Assembly (NCBI GenBank): GCA_011365025.1
Contig: RDOF01000024.1
Span: forward strand, 1 to 45,570
Length of the DNA stretch: 45,570 nucleotides
Direction of reading: 5' to 3'
Origin: Candidatus Thorarchaeota archaeon
Lineage (GTDB): Archaea > Asgardarchaeota > Thorarchaeia > Thorarchaeales > Thorarchaeaceae
Shown here: positions 31,431-40,811 of the stretch, one piece after another
How positions within the stretch are numbered: the first letter of the stretch is position 1
Layout: every line of letters begins with the position of its first letter
Program-made: the position numbers and the translations under genes
Notes under the pieces: generated by a model
Database searches by the model: none
What the model saw: only the letters and a program-made list of their open reading frames with translations
Told to the model about the DNA's origin: nothing

Positions 31431-32636
31431 GTGACGCAACAACCACCTGAAGCAGAGATGCAAGAAATCATGGACCCGCTCACTCTTATCTTCGTAATTG
31501 TTATCATCTGGATTACCATTTACATAATTGCTCAGGTCATCGGTGTCGAAAAGTTGAGTGAAAAGGGAGTAGATGCAGGAACCCCCTTCTTTCTCATGTT
31601 CAAAACCGAGCGACTCAATTCACTCCTAACAAGGGCTGGAAAACGCTCTCCGAAGCTCTTCTGGAATGCCGGGGTTGTGGTCGCGTTCATCGGGATGGCA
31701 CTCGGATTCTATATCTTCACTGATAATCTTCTAAAGTTCTTTTTCGCACCATCTGATGCCGGTGGAGTAGTCCCAATCATACCAGGGATTACAATAACAG
31801 GACTTCCGCTGTTCTACATGATGATTGGACTTGGCATCACGCTGATTACACATGAGTTTGCACATGGAATGGCTGCGTCAAGGGACGACATTCCAGTAAA
31901 GAGCTCCGGACTTCTCTTCTTCTTCCTATTGTTTGGTGGTTTTGTGGAGCCAGACGAAGAGGTATATGAGAAAGAGGCGACTTCAAGGCAGAGAATGCGT
32001 CTTCTTGCCGCAGGATCATATGCCAACTTTATCACTGCCCTTCTTCTGCTTCTTATAATCATGAATTTCAATCCAATAATGTCAGTTGCGTTCAACCAGC
32101 CAAGTGGAGCCTTCATCTATGAAACGGAACCGGGAACGGCTGGCGGAGCAGCCTTGCAATTTGGAGATGTCATTATTGGATTGAATGAATCGGTCATTGA
32201 ATCATGGGCTGATGTGGGCGAGTTTATGGCTACTGCACCTGCGGGATCTCAGGTCACAATCGAAACACTGGATGGGTCGGTATTAGTAGTCCTAGGCGAA
32301 CATCCGAACAATGCATCAAGAGGGTATATCGGGGTATTTGGAGCAGACTACTGGGAACCTAAGCCTGGATGGGATTTGTTCCTAAGTCCACTGTATGTGT
32401 TCCATATCCAGCAGACCCTATTCTGGACGTGGATAATCCTGGTTTCTGTTGGTCTCTTCAATCTTCTGCCAATACCGCTCTTCGATGGCGACAAGATACT
32501 TCGAGAATCGCTTCGGTTAACAGTCAAAGATGAGAAGAAGATTCAGTATGTGATGTGGCCAGCACGGATTATTGCAATATCCATAGTGCTTCTAAGCATC
32601 GGGTTAAGCCTTTACCTTGGAAAAGGCCTCTTCTGA
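31431..32636 (+). CDS. Site-2 protease (M50) with inserted PDZ domain
   Basis: The 401-residue membrane protein has 'HEFAH' (141-145) in a transmembrane helix, a PDZ domain (about 225-305: 'GGAALQFGDVIIGLNESVIESWADVGEFMATAP'), and the C-terminal zinc-site motif 'NLLPIPLFDGDKI'. Such proteases cut membrane-bound regulators within the bilayer. At least six hydrophobic segments are visible. The start GTG 31431 is preceded by GAAGG; ATG 31458 is an alternative. Confidence 0.86.
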   Translation: MTQQPPEAEMQEIMDPLTLIFVIVIIWITIYIIAQVIGVEKLSEKGVDAGTPFFLMFKTERLNSLLTRAGKRSPKLFWNAGVVVAFIGMALGFYIFTDNLLKFFFAPSDAGGVVPIIPGITITGLPLFYMMIGLGITLITHEFAHGMAASRDDIPVKSSGLLFFFLLFGGFVEPDEEVYEKEATSRQRMRLLAAGSYANFITALLLLLIIMNFNPIMSVAFNQPSGAFIYETEPGTAGGAALQFGDVIIGLNESVIESWADVGEFMATAPAGSQVTIETLDGSVLVVLGEHPNNASRGYIGVFGADYWEPKPGWDLFLSPLYVFHIQQTLFWTWIILVSVGLFNLLPIPLFDGDKILRESLRLTVKDEKKIQYVMWPARIIAISIVLLSIGLSLYLGKGLF

Positions 32637-32751
32637 GAATAGACCCAGTGGCGAATGCATTAGTAGAAACCCTCATGCTGAGAGAAAAAAGGAAGGAACT
32701 GGTCTTTATCGGACCTAAAAAGGAGATATTATGACTCATTAAGGATGAATT

Positions 32752-33162
32752 ATGATAACTCCTCAAATGTCGACCATTCAAGATACACGAGAACGAGTTC
32801 GCAAAGCTATAACGGACTACCTAGTCATGTTTCTACCAGGTTCTTGGGCTGAGCCATTGGTACGTCTGAAGTTAATTCTGCAATCAAATTCGGAGATTGA
32901 CTGGGAAGCTCTCAAGGGTCATTCATTGGTCTTTTTCGATGAGCAAAGACTCGCACAGGATAGAGTGGAGTCTTTAGCAAAAATTGAGAGATTTGTTGAT
33001 GCTTTCAAGGACTTGCACAAGGTGCTTTCACCTGCGGAATGGCATAAAGCAGTAGACGACATCTTTCATGCAGCGAGTTTCAGGGCTTCGAAGGCAGCAC
33101 TTAACCGATCACAGGCACGGACTCTTGAGGAGCATTCAAAGAAAGAGGCCAAGACCAGCTAG
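32752..33162 (+). CDS. Protein of unknown function, 136 residues, mainly helical
   Basis: I do not recognise this protein. It appears largely alpha-helical and soluble, with 'DYLVMFLPGSWAEPLVRLKLIL' in the first half and a basic, polar tail ('RSQARTLEEHSKKEAKTS'). AAGGATGA lies a few bases before ATG 32752. It is on the same strand as the site-2 protease (115 bp after it). Confidence 0.5.
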   Translation: MITPQMSTIQDTRERVRKAITDYLVMFLPGSWAEPLVRLKLILQSNSEIDWEALKGHSLVFFDEQRLAQDRVESLAKIERFVDAFKDLHKVLSPAEWHKAVDDIFHAASFRASKAALNRSQARTLEEHSKKEAKTS

Positions 33163-33290
33163 AGAGAACCGGCAAAATATCAGTTATGCAATAGCGGACA
33201 AGAAGCATGAATCTATGCGGCACCAGTCGCACATCCAGAGGATAGTCTTTAACAGGTAACTTGTCTTGCTAGCTATGGAGTAGCTAGTAT

Positions 33291-34217
33291 ATGCCCATAG
33301 CCTGTTCGAAGTGTGGAAAGCCGGCAATCTATCTCAGGAGATACACCGCCGAGCAGCTTTGCAAGTCATGTCTTGTGAAGACAACTCAGCTTCGGGTGCA
33401 GAAGACCATCAATAAGGGGAAAATGCTTCATGAGGAGGATAGAATAGCTGTAGCCATATCTGGCGGAAAGGATAGTGCGGTGCTTCTAGAGGTTCTCTCT
33501 CGGATTGAGGAGGAGTATCCCAAAACCGAACTAGTTCCACTTACAATAGATGAGGGAATAAAGGGATACAGAGACAAGGCCCTTGATGCTGCACGTGAAC
33601 TCTGCTCTAAGCTTGGCATGACACTTGAGATTAGAACCTTCAAAGACCTCTTTGGGCATTCATTGGACTGGATAGTAGAAAACAGAAAGAACTCATCCAC
33701 AGGAGCATGTTCGTACTGTGGCGTTCTGAGAAGACAGGCACTGAATACTGCATCTTTAGAAATAGAGGCAGATGTTGTAGTAACCGGTCACAATCTTGAT
33801 GACGAAGCCCAGACAATACTGATGAATATAATGCGAGGGGATAGCAGACGCATTGCCCGTACAAATCGCTTTCGAAGCCTCCCTATCCCTGGTTTGGTAC
33901 CTCGTGTAAAGCCAATAAAGGAACTTGGTGAAAGAGATATCGTTGCCTATGCACATCATTTGGACCTGCCTTACCACGACATTACTTGTCCATATGCGGA
34001 CGAAGCCTATCGGAATGATATCAGGATTTTTTTGAACGAAATGGAACATAGACGACCTGGAACTCTTCTTGCAATCCTTCGTTCTGGCGATTCCATTGCA
34101 GAAGTCTACGAACAGATGCCACAGGCAGCACAAATTCACGAATGCGCAAGCTGTGGCATGCCAAGCTCCAAAGAAATCTGCAAGGCTTGCTCGCTATTGG
34201 CTGAGTTTGGAGGCTAA
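33291..34217 (+). CDS. ncsA: tRNA 2-thiolation protein (NcsA/Ncs6/TtcA family)
   Basis: The 308-residue protein has an N-terminal zinc ribbon ('CSKCGKPA', 'CKSC'), the PP-loop 'ISGGKDSAVLLEVL' (about 55-68), 'CSYCGVLRRQALN', 'TGHNLDDEAQTILMN', 'CPYADEAYRNDIR' and a C-terminal zinc ribbon ('CASCG', 'CKAC'). This is the two-thiouridine synthase group (TIGR00269) that modifies U34 or U54 of tRNA using a sulfur carrier and ATP. It heads a run with a nucleotidyltransferase and a radical SAM gene. Confidence 0.9.
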   Translation: MPIACSKCGKPAIYLRRYTAEQLCKSCLVKTTQLRVQKTINKGKMLHEEDRIAVAISGGKDSAVLLEVLSRIEEEYPKTELVPLTIDEGIKGYRDKALDAARELCSKLGMTLEIRTFKDLFGHSLDWIVENRKNSSTGACSYCGVLRRQALNTASLEIEADVVVTGHNLDDEAQTILMNIMRGDSRRIARTNRFRSLPIPGLVPRVKPIKELGERDIVAYAHHLDLPYHDITCPYADEAYRNDIRIFLNEMEHRRPGTLLAILRSGDSIAEVYEQMPQAAQIHECASCGMPSSKEICKACSLLAEFGG

Positions 34218-34221
34218 GGAA

Positions 34222-34923
34222 TTGTCAAAACGGCCAGAGCTTCTTCATGACACACGAACTGTAGTGTATGACGAAAGCCATTGGGAAACACTGAACGATC
34301 TTCGGGAAAAGGCATCACAAATCATGAAAGCTCTGGAGAACCATGAGATTCAATCTTTTGCATACGGCTCACTTGCTCGTGGAGATGTTACTGAAGCCTC
34401 GGACGTCGATATCATAATTCCCTATCCTGTTTCGAGCTACAAGCTGGAAATCTGTCTTGGAAAGCAAATACATCGCGAACTCGTTCAAGCCACCCCATCA
34501 ATGGTCCTTAAGGGCCATATTTGCATGAAACATAATCTGACAGTCACATTTCCCTTGTTCAAACTCCGTTCGAGAGAAGAGGAGTTCTACAAATGGGGCG
34601 GACAGGTTGGACTAGAAGATATCGAGGAACAGATTCGAGTTCCGGGAGTGGACAAAAGACTAATTCTAATTGAACCCAATGAGCAGGGCCATGAAGAAAA
34701 AGGTGTGATTGGGTATGAGAGCCAAGTAGCCAAACGACTTGGAGTCAGCTCTGACATAGCTCATGAGCGTGTCCGAGTGCTCAGACGACGTGACAGTGTG
34801 GGTAGAACAGGAGTCTATCTTACACGTCCGCTCTCAGAAGATGAGAGCTTTGAAGCTGTGGCAAAGAGCCTTATGGACACTGACCCAGCCATCCGCCGCA
34901 CAGCTGAGAAACGCCAAGGATAG
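34222..34923 (+). CDS. Archaeal nucleotidyltransferase-fold protein
   Basis: From TTG 34222 (GGAGG 8 nt upstream, inside the end of ncsA) the protein has 233 residues. Residues about 12-40 read 'VVYDESHWETLNDLREKASQIM', followed by the nucleotidyltransferase motif 'YGSLARGDVTEASDVDIIIP' (GS...RG...SDxD, about 49-68). The C-terminal half contains a winged-helix-like segment ('SQVAKRLGVSSDIAHERVRVLRRR'). The substrate is unknown. The track-length open frame upstream overlaps ncsA and is not used. It is four bases after ncsA. Confidence 0.78.
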   Translation: MSKRPELLHDTRTVVYDESHWETLNDLREKASQIMKALENHEIQSFAYGSLARGDVTEASDVDIIIPYPVSSYKLEICLGKQIHRELVQATPSMVLKGHICMKHNLTVTFPLFKLRSREEEFYKWGGQVGLEDIEEQIRVPGVDKRLILIEPNEQGHEEKGVIGYESQVAKRLGVSSDIAHERVRVLRRRDSVGRTGVYLTRPLSEDESFEAVAKSLMDTDPAIRRTAEKRQG

Positions 34924-34936
34924 GTGAACAGCAAGA

Positions 34937-36052
34937 TTGGTTCGTTCTATCAAGAAACTTGAGGGGGACTCCTTTGTTATCGGTCAACTACCAACCGGCT
35001 GTAGATATTGTACAAAAGGAGCGAAGATGGTGCTTTTTGTTACTGGTCTCTGTGACAGCAAGTGCTTCTATTGCCCACTCTCTGAAGAAAAGGCCAAGAA
35101 GGACCTGATTTTTGCAGATGAGATGCCAGTCATAGCAGACAAAGACATTCTTTTTGAAGCAGATGCAATTGATGCAGAAGGAGCAGGGGTGAGCGGAGGA
35201 GACCCTCTATGCAGGCTTGAACGAACTATCAATTTCATCAAGATGTTGAAGTCGCATTATGGCAATGGTTTTCACATTCATCTCTATACCAGTCAATCTT
35301 CTGCCTCAAAAGATGTTCTTTCGCAGTTGAGGGATGCTGGACTCGATGAGATACGATTTCATCCCCAAACCGGGAACTGGGATGGTCTGGAACGTAGCTT
35401 GGATCTAGGAATGGAAGTTGGCATTGAAGTCCCCGCCATACCAGGCCGTGCTAGTCAGCTGAAGGATATTGCAACTAAGGCGGAGGGAATTGGGGTATCC
35501 TTCCTCAACATAAACGAACTTGAGAGTAGTGAAACTAACTTCGCGCATTTGGTTTCTCTAGGAATGAAGCTTCGAAATACTGCAACATCTGCTATCGAGG
35601 GAAGTGCTGAAGCCGCCGAGGACGTCATGCGGTGGGCAACCAGTAATCTTGACCACCTATCAATTCATTATTGCGCCTCTCGTTTCAAGGATGCTGTTCA
35701 ATTACGCAATAGACTCTCTAGGCGACTAGGAAATGTCATTCGGGAGTTTGAAGAACGGGACGAATCGGACCCCCTTCTAATTCTAGGAGTCATTCGAGCG
35801 CCCCATGGGAAGAAGCTGACCACCGAGAAGCTTGAAGATATTGGAAACATTCTCTCCAGGTCCTTTGATGTTCCATCAGATTTGATGAATATTGATTATG
35901 CCCATATGAGAATTGAAACTGCAGGATGGATTCTGCAGGAAATTGCTGATGAACTGAGAGAAGTTCTTGAAGATGGAAATAGCTTGGAAATAGGAACTGC
36001 ATTAGAGTATCCATCATGGGACAGAATGCAGGTGCTCTTTGACCCGTTGTAG
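34937..36052 (+). CDS. Radical SAM protein (COG2108-like)
   Basis: The 371-residue protein has the radical SAM cluster motif 'CDSKCFYC' (CxxxCxxC, about 39-46), preceded by a further 'GCRYC' and followed by 'DAEGAGVSGGDPL' (SAM-binding Gly-rich strand) and 'HIHLYTSQS'. It matches an uncharacterised archaeal group related to pyruvate-formate-lyase activases. The start is TTG 34937, 13 bp after the nucleotidyltransferase gene, so ncsA, this and the nucleotidyltransferase form one operon. It is convergent with pelota, three bases apart. Confidence 0.82.
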   Translation: MVRSIKKLEGDSFVIGQLPTGCRYCTKGAKMVLFVTGLCDSKCFYCPLSEEKAKKDLIFADEMPVIADKDILFEADAIDAEGAGVSGGDPLCRLERTINFIKMLKSHYGNGFHIHLYTSQSSASKDVLSQLRDAGLDEIRFHPQTGNWDGLERSLDLGMEVGIEVPAIPGRASQLKDIATKAEGIGVSFLNINELESSETNFAHLVSLGMKLRNTATSAIEGSAEAAEDVMRWATSNLDHLSIHYCASRFKDAVQLRNRLSRRLGNVIREFEERDESDPLLILGVIRAPHGKKLTTEKLEDIGNILSRSFDVPSDLMNIDYAHMRIETAGWILQEIADELREVLEDGNSLEIGTALEYPSWDRMQVLFDPL

Positions 36053-36055
36053 TAT

Positions 36056-37144
36056 TCATTTAGTTATTTTGAAACGAAGAAGAGCAGCAATGCCGCCGAG
36101 GCTTTGGAGTTGGTCACCAGCAGGATGGTCGGATGAAACAATATGGAAAGCCCCCCGAGCCTTCTCAGTATCACGAATTAGTGTGTCCAACCATCTTCTT
36201 TGGCTATCGTCCCCCTCCCGCAATTTGATGTCAGTAATTAGTAGCTCTTCAACTGCACCATACTGAACAGCCTGTGCTACTTCCTTGTCCCCATAAGCTC
36301 CAAGACCATCATCTTTTGCGATGTGCTCAATTATTTGAGATATTAGCTGGGTTTCAGTTTCGATCTTTAAATTCTCTACAACCTTTGAGATAATCCCCCG
36401 AAATAGAATCTCTTTTGCTCCTGGAATACCAATAGAATTGGTGCTCTCTGCAACGGTTGGAGGTAGGTTCTTAATGCCAGCTGTCTTCAGTTGCTCACTG
36501 AAATGGTCTTTCACAAAACCAGGCCCCGCTACAATCACTAATGCAATTTCATTCTGTTCGAGCTGAGACCGTATAGCTAGGTTAACATCGTTGAAAAAGT
36601 CACGCATAGTAGCATCATAGGACTTCTGGTCGCCCCTCTTACGGGAGATACTAGTCCGTATGCTTACCGTTTCTCTAATCCCAAAATCCGCCACTAGAAA
36701 CAACTCAGCAGTTCCATCCTCAATAGTAACAAGAAGGCAGACCGGTCTTAATCCAGCTTTTTGAGCCTGTTCAAGCCTGTTTAGAAGGTACTTTGGCCAG
36801 TGCTCTTTGATTATGGTCAGCGTATTGCCTACTTCTACGTTGAATGTATGATGTGTTCCTATACTAACCAAATCACTTGGTCCGTCTTTGATGACTCCCT
36901 TGATTCGTACTCGATTTGAGAAAGCATGAAATGAAACATCATCAACTTGCAGGACCAGCATCATTGGTTTGCGAACGCTTTCTTGTTTGCGGCTATCTTC
37001 ATCGCCCACTTTAATCCGTCGAGTTGTTCTTGATATTACAATATCACCGGGGTTGACGACGTTGTACAGGTGCCAAAGGTCATCTAGTACCTCAATCTTT
37101 AGTGCGATTTTTCCCTCTTTCAGGGCCCGTTTAAGAATCTTCAA
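36056..37144 (-). CDS. pelA: Pelota (Dom34)
   Basis: The 362-residue protein has three domains in the expected order: an N-terminal Sm-like fold ('GKIALKIEVLDDLWHLYNVVNPGDIV', 'VSFHAFSNRVRIKG'), a central RNase-H-like domain ('LVIVAGPGFVKDHF') and a C-terminal L7Ae-like domain ('AYGDKEVAQAVQYGAVEELLITD', 'GDQLQSLGGIAALLRF'). Pelota rescues stalled ribosomes with ABCE1. It starts at TTG 37144, 27 bp after the LonB-like gene on the same strand. Confidence 0.94.
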   Translation of the reverse strand: MKILKRALKEGKIALKIEVLDDLWHLYNVVNPGDIVISRTTRRIKVGDEDSRKQESVRKPMMLVLQVDDVSFHAFSNRVRIKGVIKDGPSDLVSIGTHHTFNVEVGNTLTIIKEHWPKYLLNRLEQAQKAGLRPVCLLVTIEDGTAELFLVADFGIRETVSIRTSISRKRGDQKSYDATMRDFFNDVNLAIRSQLEQNEIALVIVAGPGFVKDHFSEQLKTAGIKNLPPTVAESTNSIGIPGAKEILFRGIISKVVENLKIETETQLISQIIEHIAKDDGLGAYGDKEVAQAVQYGAVEELLITDIKLREGDDSQRRWLDTLIRDTEKARGAFHIVSSDHPAGDQLQSLGGIAALLRFKITK

Positions 37145-37171
37145 GATGACACCACATCAGAGGAAGTCTGC

Positions 37172-38641
37172 TTAGAAGAAATAGTCTTCGTACGTGCTAT
37201 GTTCATTATTCCGTTCGACAACTCTTGGATGTCGTGACTCCAACGAGGTTAGACCTTGACTTAAGGCCTCGGCTTTCTTCACATGGAGTTTCTCCACAAG
37301 ATTGAGTTCATCTTGAACAGCCAAGTCGCCCGAGATACGAATAATTCCGCCTAGTTCTCGTAGTCTAAGTGTGAAAGCATCATGTTGTGCATCGATTCTT
37401 CTTGCAATGTCTTTGGCAATCTCAAGCACTGAAAGAACAGCTTCGGAACTAAGGTGAGGAATTCTTCCGTCCTCTAGTACTGTCTGTGCAATAAACCGAA
37501 TAAGATGGTTCGCGTTTTGTGGTGTCTGCGGCATCCAGTGATTGAGCATAATCTCATACCCATAACCGCGAATACGAGAACGTAGAGGAGGTAGGACGGA
37601 TTTCAAGTCCTCAATGTTACAGGAAGCAAAGAGAAGAAAATCGCAGGGTACCTCATCTACACGGATGGCCGCTCCGGAGCTGGTCGGATTGTGTCCGGAT
37701 ATTGGATATTTGCGCTCCTGCATGGCTGTAAGCAGGTGCTTTTGAAAAACACCTAATGCGGCAAGCTCGTCAACATAGAGTATTCCCTCGTGGGCTTCAT
37801 GAATAGCACCGGGTATGACCCTGAGGTGTGGCGCAAGACCAATGCCTTCTGCCCCACCATAGGGATCATGACGCACATCTCCAAGGAGTTCTGCAGGGCT
37901 TGTGCCACTAACTCTGATGAATCGTGAGGAGTCGTGAGGAACAAGAATATTCTCCTGATGCGGGGAGTTAGCAAGTGCGTTCACTTCATTCTGATCTAGA
38001 GGTGTTCGTAGAACCCTGATGTTATCGAGGCTCTCTCTGCAGTATGTCACTTTGAAGGTCTGATGACTCACCTCTTCGATAGCATAAGCCTCGGTCAATG
38101 CTGGTTCAGCGGCAATGTTAAACACACGAAGAAGACCTGAAAATGACTTGTACTCCTGGTAATGGTCGTAGCTTCTATCACTTCGCTTTGGAGAATCACA
38201 TTCGATACATAGTTCTTGGCTGGGCAGAGAAAGGCTATTGCAGATTGGACACCGATATCCCATTTTGACTGCAACATCGAATGGTAGGTCGTCAGGCCGT
38301 ACGTATTCATCAATAGCCCCCAAGGAATGACCCTTTGGAATACTGGTTTGTGGTGCCCTTCGAATGAATACCTTAGGTCGACTCTCTTGTTCTGGGTTCG
38401 GAAGAATGACAACTTCGTTTTGGGGAGTTGGCAGGAGAGAGAAGGCAGCACTGGCAAGCATCGATTTGCCAATTCCAGGCTCACCACAAAGTAATACGTG
38501 CCTTCTTTGGGTGACAGCAGAACGAACCAAAGTTGCTGCGTGATCTTGACCGATTATCCTCTGAAATGGATCACTAGTGGTAGTTACTTCTGCTGTGGAT
38601 TCTTTGTCTTCTAGAATCCAAGCAAGATCATCGAGGTTCAA
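37172..38641 (-). CDS. LonB-like AAA+ ATPase lacking membrane and protease domains
   Basis: The 489-residue protein follows archaeal LonB closely in its AAA+ parts: 'IIGQDHAATLVRSAVTQRRHVLLCGEPGIGKSM' (Walker A), 'VRHDPYGGAEGIGLAPHLRVIPGAIHEAHEGILYVDELA' (Walker B) and 'PCDFLLFASCNIEDLKSVLPPLRSRIRGYGYE' (sensor and Arg finger region). Between Walker A and B, where LonB has transmembrane helices, it has a zinc ribbon ('CPICNS...CIECDS', about 130-150). It ends after the helical lid with no Ser-Lys protease domain. The neighbouring sequence holds no detached protease part. TTG 38641 start; upstream of pelota, downstream of dnaG. Confidence 0.85.
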   Translation of the reverse strand: MNLDDLAWILEDKESTAEVTTTSDPFQRIIGQDHAATLVRSAVTQRRHVLLCGEPGIGKSMLASAAFSLLPTPQNEVVILPNPEQESRPKVFIRRAPQTSIPKGHSLGAIDEYVRPDDLPFDVAVKMGYRCPICNSLSLPSQELCIECDSPKRSDRSYDHYQEYKSFSGLLRVFNIAAEPALTEAYAIEEVSHQTFKVTYCRESLDNIRVLRTPLDQNEVNALANSPHQENILVPHDSSRFIRVSGTSPAELLGDVRHDPYGGAEGIGLAPHLRVIPGAIHEAHEGILYVDELAALGVFQKHLLTAMQERKYPISGHNPTSSGAAIRVDEVPCDFLLFASCNIEDLKSVLPPLRSRIRGYGYEIMLNHWMPQTPQNANHLIRFIAQTVLEDGRIPHLSSEAVLSVLEIAKDIARRIDAQHDAFTLRLRELGGIIRISGDLAVQDELNLVEKLHVKKAEALSQGLTSLESRHPRVVERNNEHSTYEDYFF

Positions 38642-38770
38642 GTCTCACACGTCACTTGGAGAGGAAGTCTTGAGCAAAATCATAACTGTGAGTATTACTC
38701 GAAGTAGATGACGGATGGCTTTGGGTAAAAGGTGACGAATTTCACAGATGTCTTTCTGAATTACAGGATT

Positions 38771-40045
38771 CTATGCGCCTATATCATCGAAAGTAACAAT
38801 CCGAATTCCCGTTAGTCCCTTCTCCAAGTCCGCTATTGCAGCGCCTATGAGTAGACTTGTCTTTTTCCGCTTGGCGATATCTACAAGGCGCTGAGTAATT
38901 ACTCCATCAAATACTATAGTGTTTGGATTCTCAAGGTCCTCGAGCACCTTTGCAAGGTCCGCAACACCACAATCCGCGATCACGTTTTTACCTTGGTCAA
39001 AGATTACAGCTCTGAAAGCCTCCTTGATTTCGGTTGCCTTCTGGGTGTAAACCTCATCCACTTCTATGGACTGCCTGCGTGGAGGTGGACTCCTTCTTGG
39101 AACACCTTCATCGTCCTTTCGAGTAGGTGGGCGTCGTTCAGTTCTCCTTGAGCGTGGCTCTCTCTTCGTTGGTCTCGCTTCTTTTCTTTTAGACGCAGGT
39201 GGTTTTTCGCTCACAAGGGCTAGAGCTTGGTCAGCTGGTATTTGAGCTTGAAGGGCCTTAATCACTTCCGCACGTGTTAGCTCTTCCACTTCTTTTCCTT
39301 CAGGAGCACGGGCGATATAGTCGACCCTAGCAACCTGCATCAGCTCCCGGAGAATCAGGTCTCCGCCTCTGTCGCCATCAAGAAAGGCGATGATTTTCTT
39401 TTTGCTCTTCTTTGTCATATCGGCAATAGATTTCGATATGTGAGTGCCTTCTACAGCCACGGTATTCTCTATACCGTACTTCAAGAGATTGAGAATGTCA
39501 GCTCTTCCCTCAACTATAATGATTTCTTCAGCCTTTTCTAAGCCAGGACCTGCTGGCAAATTATCAGGTCCGAACTTAGTAATTGCACCCTTTCGTCCCT
39601 TAGTGACTGCAGAAGTGATTTCTTCCGTCCCTGGTGCAATATCCTCTTCCCATCCTTTCAGGATACTAATGGCACGGCTAACAACCCTTCTCCGTTTTGC
39701 GCCCCGGATGTCTTCAACTTTTTCGAGTGTGACCTTCGCTGTACAGGGGCCTACTCTATCCACAGTTTCAAGGGATGCAGCAAGAATTGCCGTTGCAGTC
39801 TTGTTGAGTGAAACAGGAATCACAATCTCCCCTTTGCTATTTCCCCCTGTAGAGCGTATGGCAATTTGGATTCGCCCAATCCTTCCGGTTCTTTGTAGCT
39901 CGCGGAGATCAAGTTCCTCGCCTAGAAGTCCCTCTGTCTGACCAAATATAGCTCCAACAACATCTGGCTTGTCTACAACCCCATCTATCTCAATCTTTGC
40001 CCTTATGACATATTTTGCAGCACTTGAGTCAAAGTCTGTACCCAA
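38771..40045 (-). CDS. dnaG: Archaeal DnaG-type primase/exosome subunit
   Basis: The 424-residue protein has the archaeal DnaG N-terminal domain ('FGQTEGLLGEELDLRELQRTGRIGRIQI'), a TOPRIM domain ('IIVEGRADILNLL', Glu179; 'FLDGDRGGD', Asp223/Asp225) and a basic, charged linker (about 275-330) before the C-terminal domain. In archaea this protein is found with the exosome as a poly(A)-binding subunit as well as having primase activity. The TTG 40045 start follows AGGAGAT by 8 nt. Confidence 0.92.
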   Translation of the reverse strand: MGTDFDSSAAKYVIRAKIEIDGVVDKPDVVGAIFGQTEGLLGEELDLRELQRTGRIGRIQIAIRSTGGNSKGEIVIPVSLNKTATAILAASLETVDRVGPCTAKVTLEKVEDIRGAKRRRVVSRAISILKGWEEDIAPGTEEITSAVTKGRKGAITKFGPDNLPAGPGLEKAEEIIIVEGRADILNLLKYGIENTVAVEGTHISKSIADMTKKSKKKIIAFLDGDRGGDLILRELMQVARVDYIARAPEGKEVEELTRAEVIKALQAQIPADQALALVSEKPPASKRKEARPTKREPRSRRTERRPPTRKDDEGVPRRSPPPRRQSIEVDEVYTQKATEIKEAFRAVIFDQGKNVIADCGVADLAKVLEDLENPNTIVFDGVITQRLVDIAKRKKTSLLIGAAIADLEKGLTGIRIVTFDDIGA

Positions 40046-40811
40046 TGATGAAATCTCCTATGAAATGCAGTGCCACAGACTCTCGCAAATCAAACTTGGG
40101 CGTTCTGCCCAATTCCTGTCCTTGAACGGACTCGGGAATACTGCTTCATACCCCCACCGGGAACTTGGCACGTACGGGCCATTTCCCATTGAATGTGCAT
40201 TGATGATTATGTGATTCGGATGAGTGATGAATGATAAGCGTCCTGTGCAATGGCTCAACAGGCCTTGGCAACTCACATCAGCGTTTGTTTGAAGGACCTG
40301 CGGCACTTGTAATATGATGATTTGATAAGTTTAGGGTGGAGCTGAAATTCATTCAGGAACACCCTACACGTTGATTTGTGAGAACACGCTATTTGAAGCT
40401 GTCGTTAGGGCCCCCTTTGGGGCGTGTTTCACTAATGGTCCGCAAAGTGTTACTATGATACGCGCCAATTGATAAGGCTAATAACCATTGAAACTGAATG
40501 TATTCATGTTCAGGAGAAACATCCCACTTACGAGGGCGCACTGAGGTCCTACCTATGAGGTGTTGCGCAAGAAGTGGGTAACAGTCTGAACAGATACCTG
40601 TCAAAGACCATTTGGACGAGCCATAACGGACTCACACGATGAGGACTTCTCCTTAGATGAACTGTGGGTCACCCAGGTTTCGTACATTGACAGGACGGCC
40701 GATGTCGCAAATGTCCAACACGAGACAACTCAGCAGAGCCGGATGCATTTCCGATGCTATGATGTTGGGAGTTAGTGGTATGGAGTATAGATGTCGGCCA
40801 CTTTTACAACA
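40046..40811. other. 766-bp stretch without a supported gene, rich in hairpins
   Basis: No frame here has a convincing ribosome-binding site and domain. The region holds several inverted repeats between 40331 and 40600: AGGGTG/CACCCT around CTGAA/TTCAG (40334-40366), AACACGC/GCGTGTT (40383-40428) enclosing GCCCC/GGGGC, and the long stem at 40523-40578. It lies upstream of dnaG and downstream of the UPF0173 gene. A structured RNA is possible; I could not match it to the SRP or RNase P RNA by conserved motifs. Confidence 0.4.
40523..40578. ncRNA. Candidate structured RNA element (three-part stem)
   Basis: CCCACTT (40523-40529) pairs with AAGTGGG (40572-40578), GCGCA (40536-40540) with TGCGC (40564-40568), and inside these AGGT (40544-40547) can pair with ACCT (40551-40554). 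Sixteen base pairs in nested order within 56 nt of non-coding DNA are unlikely to be chance alone. The strand is unknown because the stems are symmetric. Confidence 0.4.

Noticed and set aside
39444..39941. Plus-strand 165-codon frame inside dnaG
   Set aside because: It is antisense to a well-supported gene and composed of Ser/Pro/Arg-rich shadow sequence.
40046..40811. SRP RNA or RNase P RNA in the large gap
   Set aside because: I looked for the conserved SRP helix 8 and RNase P core motifs on both strands and did not find them.
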